Below are positions 53,021-61,435 of a DNA stretch of 64,000 nucleotides, in pieces (the stretch's first letter is position 1; each line of letters begins with the position of its first letter). Both the position numbers and the translations under genes were made by a program. This DNA is from Bacillota bacterium. GTDB lineage: Bacteria > Bacillota > Clostridia > Lachnospirales > Lachnospiraceae. The notes under the pieces are model-generated. The model had not been told where the DNA came from. It searched no databases and saw only the letters and a program-made list of their open reading frames with translations. The DNA lies in the NCBI GenBank assembly GCA_023386315.1, contig JAEWJZ010000021.1, positions 1-64,000 on the forward strand. Reading direction: 5' to 3'.

Positions 53021-54186
53021 GAAATCCATTATCAGACCGAATAACAGAGATTCCCTCTTCGGGAATCCGTAAATTTTTTGATATTGTAAGTGAGATGAAG
53101 GATGCCATTTCCCTTGGTGTGGGAGAACCTGATTTTGATACGCCATGGCATATCAGGGAAGAGGGTATTTATTCTCTGGAAAAGGGACGGACGTTTTATA
53201 CCTCTAACGCTGGTTTAAAAGAACTTAAGACGGAAATCTGCAGCTATTTAAGCCGCCGCTTTGAAGTTGCATATGATCCTGATCATGAGGTGATGGTAAC
53301 GGTAGGCGGAAGCGAAGCGATTGATATTGCACTCCGTGCCATGTTGAATCCTGGTGATGAGGTACTGATTCCGCAGCCCAGCTATGTTTCCTATGTGCCC
53401 TGTACCATTCTGGCCAACGGGGTCCCTGTCATCATTGATCTGGAAGCAAAGGATCAGTTTAAACTGACAAAGGAAAAGCTTCTTGAGAAGATCACTCCAA
53501 AGACAAAGGTTCTTATTCTCCCGTTTCCAAACAATCCGACGGGGGCTGTTATGAATGCCAGTGAGCTGAAGGAGATTGCAGATATTGTTCTTGAAAAGGA
53601 TTTATTCGTTATTTCTGATGAGATTTATGCAGAGCTTACCTATGGCGGCGATCACTCCACAATAGCCGCTTTTCCGGGAATGAGGGACAGGACTGTTCTA
53701 ATTAACGGATTCTCTAAATCCTACGCAATGACCGGGTGGAGGCTTGGCTATGCCGCTGCCCCCAGACTGATTCTGGAGCAGATGTTAAAGATCCATCAGT
53801 TTGCCATTATGTGCGCGCCTACGACCAGTCAGTATGCAGCAGTTGCTGCGCTGCGGGATGGGGATAAGGATGTGGCAGTCATGCGGGAATCCTATGACCA
53901 GAGAAGACGTTATTTAATGCATGCATTTCAGGAAATGGGGCTTGAGTGCTTTGAGCCTAACGGTGCCTTTTATATGTTTCCAAGTATCAAACGCTTTGGC
54001 ATGACCTCTGATGAATTCGCTACCCAGCTTCTGATGGAGGAAAAAGTGGCGGTTGTTCCAGGTACTGCATTCGGAGACTGCGGAGAGGGTTATCTGCGTA
54101 TTTCTTATGCGTATTCCTTAAAAAGCTTAAAGGAAGCTTTAAGCCGTATGGACCGCTTTATCAAGAAACTGGATGGAAAGGCGTAA
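53017..54186 (+). CDS. PLP-dependent class I/II aminotransferase
   Basis: A 389-residue aminotransferase, fold type I. The PLP Lys lies in NGFSKSYAMTGWRLGY (about residue 233); other landmarks are LGVGEPDFDTPWH, PFPNNPTGAVM, SDEIYAELTYGG and YLRISYAYSLK. It resembles PatA-type aromatic or branched amino acid aminotransferases. Start is GTG overlapping the Lrp stop. Exact substrate unknown. Confidence 0.92.
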   Translation: MRNPLSDRITEIPSSGIRKFFDIVSEMKDAISLGVGEPDFDTPWHIREEGIYSLEKGRTFYTSNAGLKELKTEICSYLSRRFEVAYDPDHEVMVTVGGSEAIDIALRAMLNPGDEVLIPQPSYVSYVPCTILANGVPVIIDLEAKDQFKLTKEKLLEKITPKTKVLILPFPNNPTGAVMNASELKEIADIVLEKDLFVISDEIYAELTYGGDHSTIAAFPGMRDRTVLINGFSKSYAMTGWRLGYAAAPRLILEQMLKIHQFAIMCAPTTSQYAAVAALRDGDKDVAVMRESYDQRRRYLMHAFQEMGLECFEPNGAFYMFPSIKRFGMTSDEFATQLLMEEKVAVVPGTAFGDCGEGYLRISYAYSLKSLKEALSRMDRFIKKLDGKA

Positions 54187-54191
54187 TTATC

Positions 54192-54686
54192 ATGAATATT
54201 GTACTATTGGAACCGGAGATGCCGGCAAATACAGGAAATATCGGCAGAACCTGCGTTGCTACGGATACCAGGCTTCACCTGATTCAGCCTTTGGGCTTTA
54301 AGCTGAATGATAAGCTGATAAAACGGGCGGGGCTTGATTACTGGGATAAATTAGATGTTACCGTATACAGTGATTATCAGGATTTTTTGGACCGGAATCC
54401 GGGAGCAAAAATCTATATGGCAACTACAAAAGGGCATCATGTTTACTCTGATGTAAAGTATGAGCCGGACTGCTTTCTCATGTTTGGAAAGGAAAGCGCC
54501 GGAATACCCGAAGAAATACTTGTAGAAAATGAGGACCGCTGTGTGAGAATTCCCATGTGGGGTGATATACGTTCCCTCAATTTATCCAATTCTGTTTCTA
54601 TTGTTCTTTATGAAGCATTAAGGCAGAACGGATTTGAACATATGACTATGCAGGGAGAACTTCACCATCTGCATTGGAAGGAATAA
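54192..54686 (+). CDS. trmL: tRNA (cytidine(34)-2'-O)-methyltransferase
   Basis: A 164-residue SPOUT methyltransferase that modifies the wobble base of leucine tRNAs. It begins MNIVLLEPEMPANTGNIGRT and has FLMFGKESAGIPEEI and RSLNLSNSVSIVLYEALRQ, the knot-forming SPOUT motifs. It starts 5 bases after the aminotransferase stop and is followed by a terminator. Confidence 0.94.
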   Translation: MNIVLLEPEMPANTGNIGRTCVATDTRLHLIQPLGFKLNDKLIKRAGLDYWDKLDVTVYSDYQDFLDRNPGAKIYMATTKGHHVYSDVKYEPDCFLMFGKESAGIPEEILVENEDRCVRIPMWGDIRSLNLSNSVSIVLYEALRQNGFEHMTMQGELHHLHWKE

Positions 54687-54688
54687 TA

Positions 54689-54738
54689 TAAAATACGCCC
54701 TGACCTGTTTTTTATAACATGGTTAAGGCGTATTTTTA
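54689..54738. terminator. terminator between trmL and the convergent permease
   Basis: AAATACGCC pairs with GGCGTATTT; a T-run follows on the plus strand and an A-rich tract precedes it, so it can act in both directions. Confidence 0.8.
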
Positions 54739-54750
54739 TAAAAATTGTGT

Positions 54751-56169
54751 TTAATTGACCAGCAGGGAAGCAGGAGTCTGGCTATCTTCTGCCTGATTTT
54801 CCAGTTTCACATCATTGATTTCATCTAATGAAACAGGACGGAATGCATCTGCCTTTTTAATAACCTTCACCCAGAAGAACGCAAAAAGTAAAGTAATAAT
54901 AAGCAGTGCAAAGTAAATCTTATAAATAAATATTCTGGCATCGCCTACTGCAATATTCCAGATCATGTAAACATCTCCTATAATACAGATAATCTGGGGA
55001 ATGCCCCATAAAGTAAAACTTTTATCCCTGCCAGGAGCATTGGGATACCGTCTGCGCAGCATCAGGACGGTAAGGTTCACCAGGATGTAGGAAGTGAGCC
55101 AAAAACAGGAGGCTGCAAGCAGGAAGTTGGTTAAACCGGATGAGTTTGCGATGCCGCTTACGAGAATGAAAGAGATAACGCCTGTCATAAGGAAAAGGCC
55201 TGGCGTTGGAGTTCCTCTTTTATTTTTTTTACTAAAATTAGACGGCATTAAACCGGCATCTGCCATACCGCTTAAAATCCTGGTTACGCTGCCCAGTACC
55301 GTGTTGATGGTGCTGATTCCGGCCAGTATGGTGATAAGCCCCATCCAGTAGCTGCCCGCTTTACCCATAACCCGCTCTGCAAAGAGAATGTGAGGCATGC
55401 TGCTGTTACGAAGCTCCTCCAGTGAAACGTAGTTTCTCATGCCGGTGCTTAATAAGCTCTGAACAAGAAACAGGAGACATACACCAAGGATCATGGCCAG
55501 AGGAACATCACGCCTGGGATTTTTTAAGTCTTTTGAAACCGGGATGACAAATTCAATTCCGATAAACATCCAGAATGCCAAAGCGGTGAGGGAGAGGATT
55601 CCTGAAAATCCCGTCACAACAGGGGGTGTCTGGGCGCCTGGAGCAAGAGGTGTTCCGATTCCTAATTTTAAAGTACTGATAACTCCAAGAAGGATCAGAG
55701 AACCGATCAGCGCTATAACTGTTAAATTCTGTATTTTAGCAAAGATATCCACGCCCAGATAGTTGACAACTGTTAAGAACGCAAGAAGGGACAGGCTGAT
55801 TACCAGTACAGGAACTCCTTTTAAAAAGGTTTCCTGAATTACCAGTCCGCACATGGCCAGTTCTACGGACCCGGCCAGCATGTTGGTAATTACATAGGCA
55901 GAAAGATTGGAGACAATGGAAGGGACAGGACCCAGTCCCGCCAGTGTATACTGCCCCAGGCCTCCTTCGGCTTCCGGCATTAAATCGTGAAGCTCACGAA
56001 AGGAAAGTGCAAGAAGAATATTTAAAATTACGACAATGAACATAGCGATGATAAAGCCTTTTCCGGCAAGACCGGTACCAAGTCCCAAAGACAACAGACA
56101 GCTGGTTGCCACGATTAATCCAACACATAAGGAAATTGCACTTACTAGTCCCATTTTTTTACTGTTCAT
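54751..56169 (-). CDS. APC-family amino acid/amine permease
   Basis: A 472-residue membrane protein with twelve predicted helices. It begins KMGLVSAISLCVGLIVATSC and has EAEGGLGQYTLAGLGP and FWMFIGIEFVIPVSKDLKNP, typical of the amino acid-polyamine-organocation group. It lies downstream of the dehydrogenase genes on the same strand, separated by a terminator, and probably imports their substrate. AGGAGG precedes the ATG. Confidence 0.88.
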   Translation of the reverse strand: MNSKKMGLVSAISLCVGLIVATSCLLSLGLGTGLAGKGFIIAMFIVVILNILLALSFRELHDLMPEAEGGLGQYTLAGLGPVPSIVSNLSAYVITNMLAGSVELAMCGLVIQETFLKGVPVLVISLSLLAFLTVVNYLGVDIFAKIQNLTVIALIGSLILLGVISTLKLGIGTPLAPGAQTPPVVTGFSGILSLTALAFWMFIGIEFVIPVSKDLKNPRRDVPLAMILGVCLLFLVQSLLSTGMRNYVSLEELRNSSMPHILFAERVMGKAGSYWMGLITILAGISTINTVLGSVTRILSGMADAGLMPSNFSKKNKRGTPTPGLFLMTGVISFILVSGIANSSGLTNFLLAASCFWLTSYILVNLTVLMLRRRYPNAPGRDKSFTLWGIPQIICIIGDVYMIWNIAVGDARIFIYKIYFALLIITLLFAFFWVKVIKKADAFRPVSLDEINDVKLENQAEDSQTPASLLVN

Positions 56170-56199
56170 ATTGCTCCTCCTTTTATGTAGTAGATGAAG

Positions 56200-56235
56200 T
56201 GAAAAAACAAAGACATCTTAAAAAAAGACGTCTTT
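56200..56235 (-). terminator. terminator between the dehydrogenase genes and the permease
   Basis: On the minus strand AAAGACGTCTT pairs with AAGATGTCTTT around T-rich loop bases, followed by GTTTTTT. Partial read-through into the permease gene 30 bases later is likely, because no separate promoter is evident. Confidence 0.75.
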
Positions 56236-56244
56236 GCCATAGTG

Positions 56245-57372
56245 TTAAATCTTTGTTTGAAACCGGTCATACCGGAAATCTTTTATACTTAAAACCGGCT
56301 CTTCTCCTGTAGCCATCTCGGATAAAATGGTTCCTACCGTTGGAGAAATTCCGAAGCCATGGCCGGTAAATGCACAGGCGAGAATCAGTCCGGGAACTTC
56401 CTCCACATGGCTGATAACAGGAACGTGATCGGCGCAGACATCGATGAATCCTGCCCACGTCCTTACGATCTTTACACCGGAGAGACAGGGAAAATATTTC
56501 ATGATGCCCCGGCAGATGCAGGAGGCAGTCTGGCTGTTGGTTACAGGAGTCCCGTTATTCTTATTAAAATCCTCAAATCCGGAGGAACCGCCAAAGACAA
56601 AGGAACCGTGGGTGCTTTGGTGCCCATAGAAATCAGCCATTGCGGTGCCCAGCATCTGATAGAACATGGGGGGCTGGGCTTCTGTGACCAGAACCTCCAA
56701 GAGTGCCTGGGTCATGGGAATATCCACTCCTACCGTAGCTGCAATTTTCCGGCTTTCGTATCCGGCTGCCAGTATGATGGTCTCTCCTTCATATACTCCT
56801 CTGTCTGTAAGGACCTGCCTTGCTTTCCCCCTGTATTTTTTTATCTCAGTAACCTCTTCTCCGGTAATAAAATGCACTCCCAGCTGTCTTGCTTTTCTGT
56901 AATAAGCCAGGGTTGCAAGCATAGGGTTTGCGTGACCATCTGTGGGACACCAGCTTGCACCTATTACCTCGTCGGAAAGATATGGACAGATATCCTTTGC
57001 TTCTTTCCCGTCAATCATGGTGACTCCCAGACCCTGGGCACTCGCCCGCTCCGTAAGACCTTTTAATATTTTTAGATGATCCTCTGTTTTTCCAAGACGT
57101 AAGTTACCTTTCTGATAATACTCCACATCCATTCCAAGCTCTTCAGAAAGGTTAGGCCAAAGGTTGGAAGCTCCGTACATTGCCAGAGGAAGTTCCCGCT
57201 TGTCCCGGCCTGACTGTCGGACGCCGCCGCCGTTTCTGGAAGAACCTCCGCCCCCTATGTGGTCACTTTTCTCCAGGACAATGACAGAACAGCCCTTCTT
57301 TGCAAGATAATAAGCAGTTGCATTTCCGATTATTCCGCTGCCTATGATAATCACATCAGCACAGTTTCCCAT
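56245..57372 (-). CDS. FAD-dependent amino acid/amine dehydrogenase, DadA/SoxB-type subunit
   Basis: A 375-residue DAO-family flavoprotein. FAD motif: VIIIGSGIIGNATAYYLA near the start; KSDHIGGGGSSRNGGGVRQSG and PCLSGVKIVRTWAGFID are typical of the beta subunit of sarcosine, opine and hydroxyproline (HcnC/OoxB/LhpB) dehydrogenases. It should hold the substrate site that oxidises an amine to an imine. Start chosen at the ATG nine bases after AGGAGG; an earlier in-frame ATG overlaps the previous gene. Confidence 0.85.
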   Translation of the reverse strand: MGNCADVIIIGSGIIGNATAYYLAKKGCSVIVLEKSDHIGGGGSSRNGGGVRQSGRDKRELPLAMYGASNLWPNLSEELGMDVEYYQKGNLRLGKTEDHLKILKGLTERASAQGLGVTMIDGKEAKDICPYLSDEVIGASWCPTDGHANPMLATLAYYRKARQLGVHFITGEEVTEIKKYRGKARQVLTDRGVYEGETIILAAGYESRKIAATVGVDIPMTQALLEVLVTEAQPPMFYQMLGTAMADFYGHQSTHGSFVFGGSSGFEDFNKNNGTPVTNSQTASCICRGIMKYFPCLSGVKIVRTWAGFIDVCADHVPVISHVEEVPGLILACAFTGHGFGISPTVGTILSEMATGEEPVLSIKDFRYDRFQTKI

Positions 57373-57376
57373 TCCA

Positions 57377-57703
57377 TCATACCTCCTTTCTGTCATTGCC
57401 TAAAATCTTCATTTCTATGGGGCGCATGGGAGCACGGGATACGGCTGGTTCTATGTCACCCGGAGTAAGCCCCAGTTCCTTTGCCACAATGGATTTTACC
57501 AGTCTGGAGCAGGTCTGCCCCTGGCAAAGACCCATTCCCGCCCTCAAATACCTCCGTATTTCTGTCAGAGTAAACATTCCTTCGTGTACGGCTTTTCTGA
57601 TTTCTCCCTTTGTCACTTCCTCACAGCGGCAAATAATCATATCATCATCCGGCTGGGGAATGAATGGTCCGATCTCCGTAAAACGGTCGTTTCGCTTATT
57701 CAT
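57377..57703 (-). CDS. BFD-type [2Fe-2S] protein subunit
   Basis: A 108-residue protein with a BFD-like [2Fe-2S] domain: CRCEEVTKGEI and GMGLCQGQTC supply the four cysteines. In opine and HcnABC-type oxidases this domain is the C-terminal part of the alpha subunit; here it is a separate protein that overlaps the alpha gene by 8 bases. It should link flavins of the two larger subunits. Confidence 0.85.
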   Translation of the reverse strand: MNKRNDRFTEIGPFIPQPDDDMIICRCEEVTKGEIRKAVHEGMFTLTEIRRYLRAGMGLCQGQTCSRLVKSIVAKELGLTPGDIEPAVSRAPMRPIEMKILGNDRKEV

Positions 57704-59282
57704 GGGAACACCCCCCGCTTTTATAAAATCTTGCTTTTACTGCCATATCAAGAGGAACCTTCATAGTCAGTAAACTGGTATGATCAAAGGCCTTTAAAGT
57801 TTTCACTTCTATAATCTCCGCCTGACATACCTCTTTTCCGCTTCGGTCAAGAGCGGTTCCTGTATCTCCTTTCACCGGAAGCGGAAGGAATTCGTAGGGA
57901 AGAGTAATGGAAGCGTACCCCGGTTCGTATTCCTCGTTTAGGAGAAAGATTGCCTGCCCGGAGCAGGAAGCAACGCACATTCCGCAGCCGCTGCATGTAT
58001 TTTCTTCATCAATGACCGGGAGAGATGTTATGGTTTCCCCGATTTTAATGCATTTTCTGGGACATGCGTCCTGACAGGGATTGCAGGGAATGTTCTGGGT
58101 ACATTCCATCACCGGGTGTATACCTTTTCCTTTTGCAATTCCAGGAAAACGGTCCAATTCATCCTCAGCTAAATATCCCTTTGTTAAAAGGCTTTCTGAA
58201 ACAGGGATTCCTTCGTCAGTCAGGGTAATTTTCTTTCCCCGGTTCTCCGGTGCGAACATGCCTTTTCTTAAACGGTCCAATGCCAGTTCTAATTCAGCCG
58301 TTGTTTCTTCTGCGGCATCTTCTGAAAGAAAACCCAGATACTCCGCCGCTTTAGCTCCTGCAATTCGCCCCTCTATCATAGCAGAACTGGCCTCTTCAAT
58401 GCCTGAGACGTCGCCTGCCGCATAAATTCCAGGTATGCTGGTGGCACCGTTTTCATCAATGACAGGGACATATCCCAGAGGAGTGTCCTGCATCTTGCAG
58501 CCGGCCATATGAAGAAGCTGTGACATGGGAGATAAGCCCACTGCGAGACAGATGGTGTCAACATCAAAATGCTTTTCTGTGCCTGGGATCAGCTGAAAGG
58601 AAGAATCCACCTCTCCGATTACAACTCCCCTGACTCGGTCCCCGCCCTCCGCCTTAATTATGGTATGGGAGAGGAAAAAAGGAACACCGCATCTGGCGAC
58701 TTTGGCTGCATGCACACCATATCCTCCTATTTTCGGAGCGGCATCCACAAGCGCGGCAACCTGACAGCCAGCCTGAAGCAGCTGGAAGCTGACCACCAGC
58801 CCTACGTTTCCGGTTCCAAGCATCAAAACCCGGTTCCCCGGCTTTATGCGATGTAAATTCATCATGGTCTGGGAAGCACCGGCTCCGATGACACCCGGAA
58901 GCGTCCAGCCTTCAAATGGAACCATATTTTCTGTGGCTCCTGTAGCGGCAATCACGGCATCCCCTTTATAGTGGCAGATCTCTTCTCCGATTTTAACGGT
59001 TATTTCCTTATCCTGATAAAGCCCGGTTACAATTGCGTCTAATACAACCGTCACGTTCAATTCTTCTGCTTCTTTTAATAATTCTTCTCCGATACGAAAG
59101 CCCCGGATCTTTGCCTTATGTTCTTTTGAACCGAAGAATTTATGAATCTGTTTAAAGAGCTGTCCGCCAGGTTTGGAATTTTCATCGAAAACAATCACGG
59201 AGAGCCCGTTTTTAGCGGCACTGATGGCGGCAGATAATCCCGCAGGTCCGGCTCCTATAATAATCAAGTCATATCGATTCAT
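57696..59282 (-). CDS. FAD/NAD(P)-type dehydrogenase alpha subunit with built-in 2[4Fe-4S] ferredoxin domain
   Basis: A 528-residue flavoprotein. Residues 1-330 are a pyridine nucleotide-disulfide-type fold (LIIIGAGPAGLSAAISA, MLGTGNVGLVVSFQL, GIYAAGDVSGIEEAS) like OoxA/HcnB/SoxA. Residues about 395-460 hold two [4Fe-4S] motifs (CNPCQDACPRKC with the preceding C, and CSGCGMCVASC). The aerobic relatives lack this ferredoxin part, which suggests that electrons go to an anaerobic acceptor. The BFD domain normally at the C-terminus is on the next gene. Confidence 0.87.
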   Translation of the reverse strand: MNRYDLIIIGAGPAGLSAAISAAKNGLSVIVFDENSKPGGQLFKQIHKFFGSKEHKAKIRGFRIGEELLKEAEELNVTVVLDAIVTGLYQDKEITVKIGEEICHYKGDAVIAATGATENMVPFEGWTLPGVIGAGASQTMMNLHRIKPGNRVLMLGTGNVGLVVSFQLLQAGCQVAALVDAAPKIGGYGVHAAKVARCGVPFFLSHTIIKAEGGDRVRGVVIGEVDSSFQLIPGTEKHFDVDTICLAVGLSPMSQLLHMAGCKMQDTPLGYVPVIDENGATSIPGIYAAGDVSGIEEASSAMIEGRIAGAKAAEYLGFLSEDAAEETTAELELALDRLRKGMFAPENRGKKITLTDEGIPVSESLLTKGYLAEDELDRFPGIAKGKGIHPVMECTQNIPCNPCQDACPRKCIKIGETITSLPVIDEENTCSGCGMCVASCSGQAIFLLNEEYEPGYASITLPYEFLPLPVKGDTGTALDRSGKEVCQAEIIEVKTLKAFDHTSLLTMKVPLDMAVKARFYKSGGCSHE

Positions 59283-59284
59283 GT

Positions 59285-59596
59285 TTATTCCTCCTGTGCC
59301 GATACCCCGTACTGGGTTTGTATAACCATACCTTCTTTTAAAGGAGTGATGCAGGTTCTGACATTGGGAATTCCGTCTACAACCATAACGCAGTCCGTAC
59401 AGCGGCCGATTGCGCAGAAAACCCCTCTTGGCCTGTGGTATTTTTTTGTATACCGGTGAATCATTATGCCTGCAGCTTCCAGAGCCATTGCGACCGGTTC
59501 CCCTTCATAACCAGTAAGCGGTGTACCGTCGTATGTAAATGAAATGACTTTTCGTTCTTCCGGTTTTCCCAGTATGGGGTGTTCTTCTATTCTCAT
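59285..59596 (-). CDS. [2Fe-2S] ferredoxin-like small subunit (HcnA/SoxA-N type)
   Basis: A 103-residue protein with a plant-type [2Fe-2S] fold. The distinctive segments are ISFTYDGTPLTGYEGEPVA, then GVFCAIGRCTDCVMVVDG, with a later Cys in NVRTCITPLKEGM. This matches the small subunit of HcnABC and related amine dehydrogenases. It lies 2 bases before the alpha subunit gene. Confidence 0.87.
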   Translation of the reverse strand: MRIEEHPILGKPEERKVISFTYDGTPLTGYEGEPVAMALEAAGIMIHRYTKKYHRPRGVFCAIGRCTDCVMVVDGIPNVRTCITPLKEGMVIQTQYGVSAQEE

Positions 59597-59621
59597 CTCG
59601 TCAGCTCCTTTTCCTGAATTT

Positions 59622-60758
59622 TTAAGCGAGGTAGGGTTCTTTCCATAGGTTCAGCCTGGTCCCGATCCCGTTTTTAAGGGCATTTCTGTAGACAATGGTT
59701 CCCCAGGCCACATCTTCAATAGGCATTCCGCCAACGGAATAAATCACGATTTCATTTTCCTTTCTATGAACAGGAACCTTTCCGGTGAGCATATCCCCAA
59801 GATCATCCACCTGGTCTGCTTTCATGACTCCATCCTTTATTAAATCCATGCAGTGTACTGCAGGTATGGGAACAGAATTGTAGGAAGGATAGGGCAGTTC
59901 TTCCGCCCAGGCTTCATATAGCTGAATGTTGTCCGCCACATTTCTTGCCCGGTTTAAGATAAAGTCATTGTCAAATCTGGCAGCTGCAGGACAGCAGAGG
60001 ATGGCACCTGGTTTGATCCATTCTTCTTTGATGTAAGGATACAGGGAAGGATCTCCGGTTGGACTTGAAGTGGCAATACTTACAATATCCGCATCCCGGA
60101 CTGCTTCTTCATCCGTATCCACTACAATCACCTCTTTGATCTGGGGATATTTTTCCCGGACATACTGGATGAAGCCGTCCACTGATTTCTGGCTTCTTCC
60201 CTTGATTTTCACCGTTTCAATCTGATCTCTGACAGCCATTGCGGCATCAAAAGCAGTTTTGCTCATGACGCCTGGCCCGATGATGCCTACAACTTTGGAA
60301 TCTTCTCTTGAAAAATATTTGATTCCAACCCCGGGTACTGCTCCTGTCCGGAAAGCACTTAAAATATTGGCGGACATATAGGCAAGCGGTGCTCCCGTAT
60401 CTTTATCATTAAGCGTCAGCATAAGTATGGATCTGGGAAGCCCCTTTTTTCGGTTCTCCGTATTGGAGCCGTACCATTTCATGCCTGCCATATCAAACTT
60501 GCCGCCAAGGTAGGCGGGCATCGCCATAAACCGTCTGTCAGGTCCGTCTGTGGGCATATTTGGAAAAGGGGAAACCTCCGGAAATGTCATCATAATGCCA
60601 TGTGAATTGGCATTGGAACCGCCCATTCTAAAATCGCCTGCTTTCAGCAGCCGGAACATCTCTTCCATGGCCTCTACACAGCCTTTCATATCAGTAACCC
60701 CAGCTTTCACCATGTCTTCTTCATTCAGATAAATAAAATCAACCTCAGGATATGCCAT
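59622..60758 (-). CDS. ornithine cyclodeaminase/mu-crystallin family protein (annotated elsewhere as tyramine oxidase subunit B)
   Basis: A 378-residue NAD-binding protein. MAYPEVDFIYLNEEDMVKAG starts the family fold, AYMSANILSAFRTGAVPGV carries the conserved RTGA motif, and VVGIIGPGVMSKTAFDAA is the dinucleotide loop. Relatives include ornithine cyclodeaminase, alanine dehydrogenase and imine reductases. In this setting it could reduce, or release ammonia from, an imine or amino acid linked to the dehydrogenase. The product name in databases is not proof of tyramine oxidation. Confidence 0.82.
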   Translation of the reverse strand: MAYPEVDFIYLNEEDMVKAGVTDMKGCVEAMEEMFRLLKAGDFRMGGSNANSHGIMMTFPEVSPFPNMPTDGPDRRFMAMPAYLGGKFDMAGMKWYGSNTENRKKGLPRSILMLTLNDKDTGAPLAYMSANILSAFRTGAVPGVGIKYFSREDSKVVGIIGPGVMSKTAFDAAMAVRDQIETVKIKGRSQKSVDGFIQYVREKYPQIKEVIVVDTDEEAVRDADIVSIATSSPTGDPSLYPYIKEEWIKPGAILCCPAAARFDNDFILNRARNVADNIQLYEAWAEELPYPSYNSVPIPAVHCMDLIKDGVMKADQVDDLGDMLTGKVPVHRKENEIVIYSVGGMPIEDVAWGTIVYRNALKNGIGTRLNLWKEPYLA

Positions 60759-60777
60759 ATGTTTTTCCTCTTCTTTC

Positions 60778-61170
60778 TTAAGCTTTATCAGTTATAAACG
60801 CTTCCAGCTCAATCTCAACCATTTGAGACGGGCGGTTGAGTTTGGGTGTTTCGATTATGGTAAATAAAGGACGGACTTGTTTGAAATAACGGGAGTAAGC
60901 TTCTCCCACTTCCTTTGCGTAACCCATATCAGTCACATAAGCCTTAATTTTTATAACATCACTGGCGTTTGCTTCTGCTTCTTTTAATAATTTGATAAAT
61001 TTTCTGAAGATATAATCTGCCTGCTCCAGTGCTGTTTCTCCGTTTACGGTTCCGTCAGGCAGGATGGCGGTAGTGCCGCCGATATAAATATGTTCTCCGA
61101 TTTTTACCATCCTGGAGTATCCCACCAGCTCTTCTAATGGAGCACCGGAGGAAAAGTTCATACGTTTCAC
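60778..61170 (-). CDS. RidA-family (YjgF/Rid) protein
   Basis: A 130-residue protein of the enamine/imine deaminase family. GEHIYIGGTTAILPDG, YIFRKFIKLLKEAEAN, KIKAYVTDM and PSQMVEIELEAF match the fold, but the archetypal Arg of true RidA (in a PxRSxVEV segment) is replaced by a different arrangement (NRPSQMVEIE), so it may belong to a less studied Rid subgroup. It is the first gene of the operon and could clear reactive imines made by the dehydrogenase. AGGAGGT lies about 12 bases upstream of the ATG. Confidence 0.82.
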   Translation of the reverse strand: MKRMNFSSGAPLEELVGYSRMVKIGEHIYIGGTTAILPDGTVNGETALEQADYIFRKFIKLLKEAEANASDVIKIKAYVTDMGYAKEVGEAYSRYFKQVRPLFTIIETPKLNRPSQMVEIELEAFITDKA

Positions 61171-61189
61171 TCATGTACCTCCTTTCATT

Positions 61190-61223
61190 AAAAAAGGCCT
61201 TATGATATGGAATCATAAGACCT
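61190..61223 (-). terminator. leader hairpin with T-run before the ridA-dehydrogenase operon (possible attenuator)
   Basis: On the minus strand AGGTCTTATGAT (61223-61212) pairs with ATCATAAGGCCT (61206-61195), one G-U pair, directly followed by five more T and then the ribosome site of the first gene. No gene lies upstream on this strand within the gap, so a terminator here acts on the operon's own leader. Confidence 0.7.
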
Positions 61224-61358
61224 CGCTGTCTTTTTTTGTCATTCTAACTGTTTTCGGTATATGGGTATTGTAAAAATCGGAAGTCGAAAGGAAAGAACTG
61301 ACAGGGTGTAAATGAGAATATTTCTTGACCTTGAAAAGAGAAGATGATAAAATGCTTC

Positions 61359-61396
61359 AAAAGACACAAAGGCGTTCTGAACCCTTTGTGTCTTTT
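61359..61396. repeat. 14-base perfect inverted repeat upstream of the AraC gene
   Basis: AAAAGACACAAAGG (61359-61372) and CCTTTGTGTCTTTT (61383-61396) are perfect arms around a 10-base loop, 40 bases before the AraC start codon. It could be a leader terminator or an operator shared by the divergent operons. Confidence 0.65.
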
Positions 61397-61435
61397 CCCC
61401 TATAAATCAGGATAAAACAGAAAGGAGCAGGCAAA

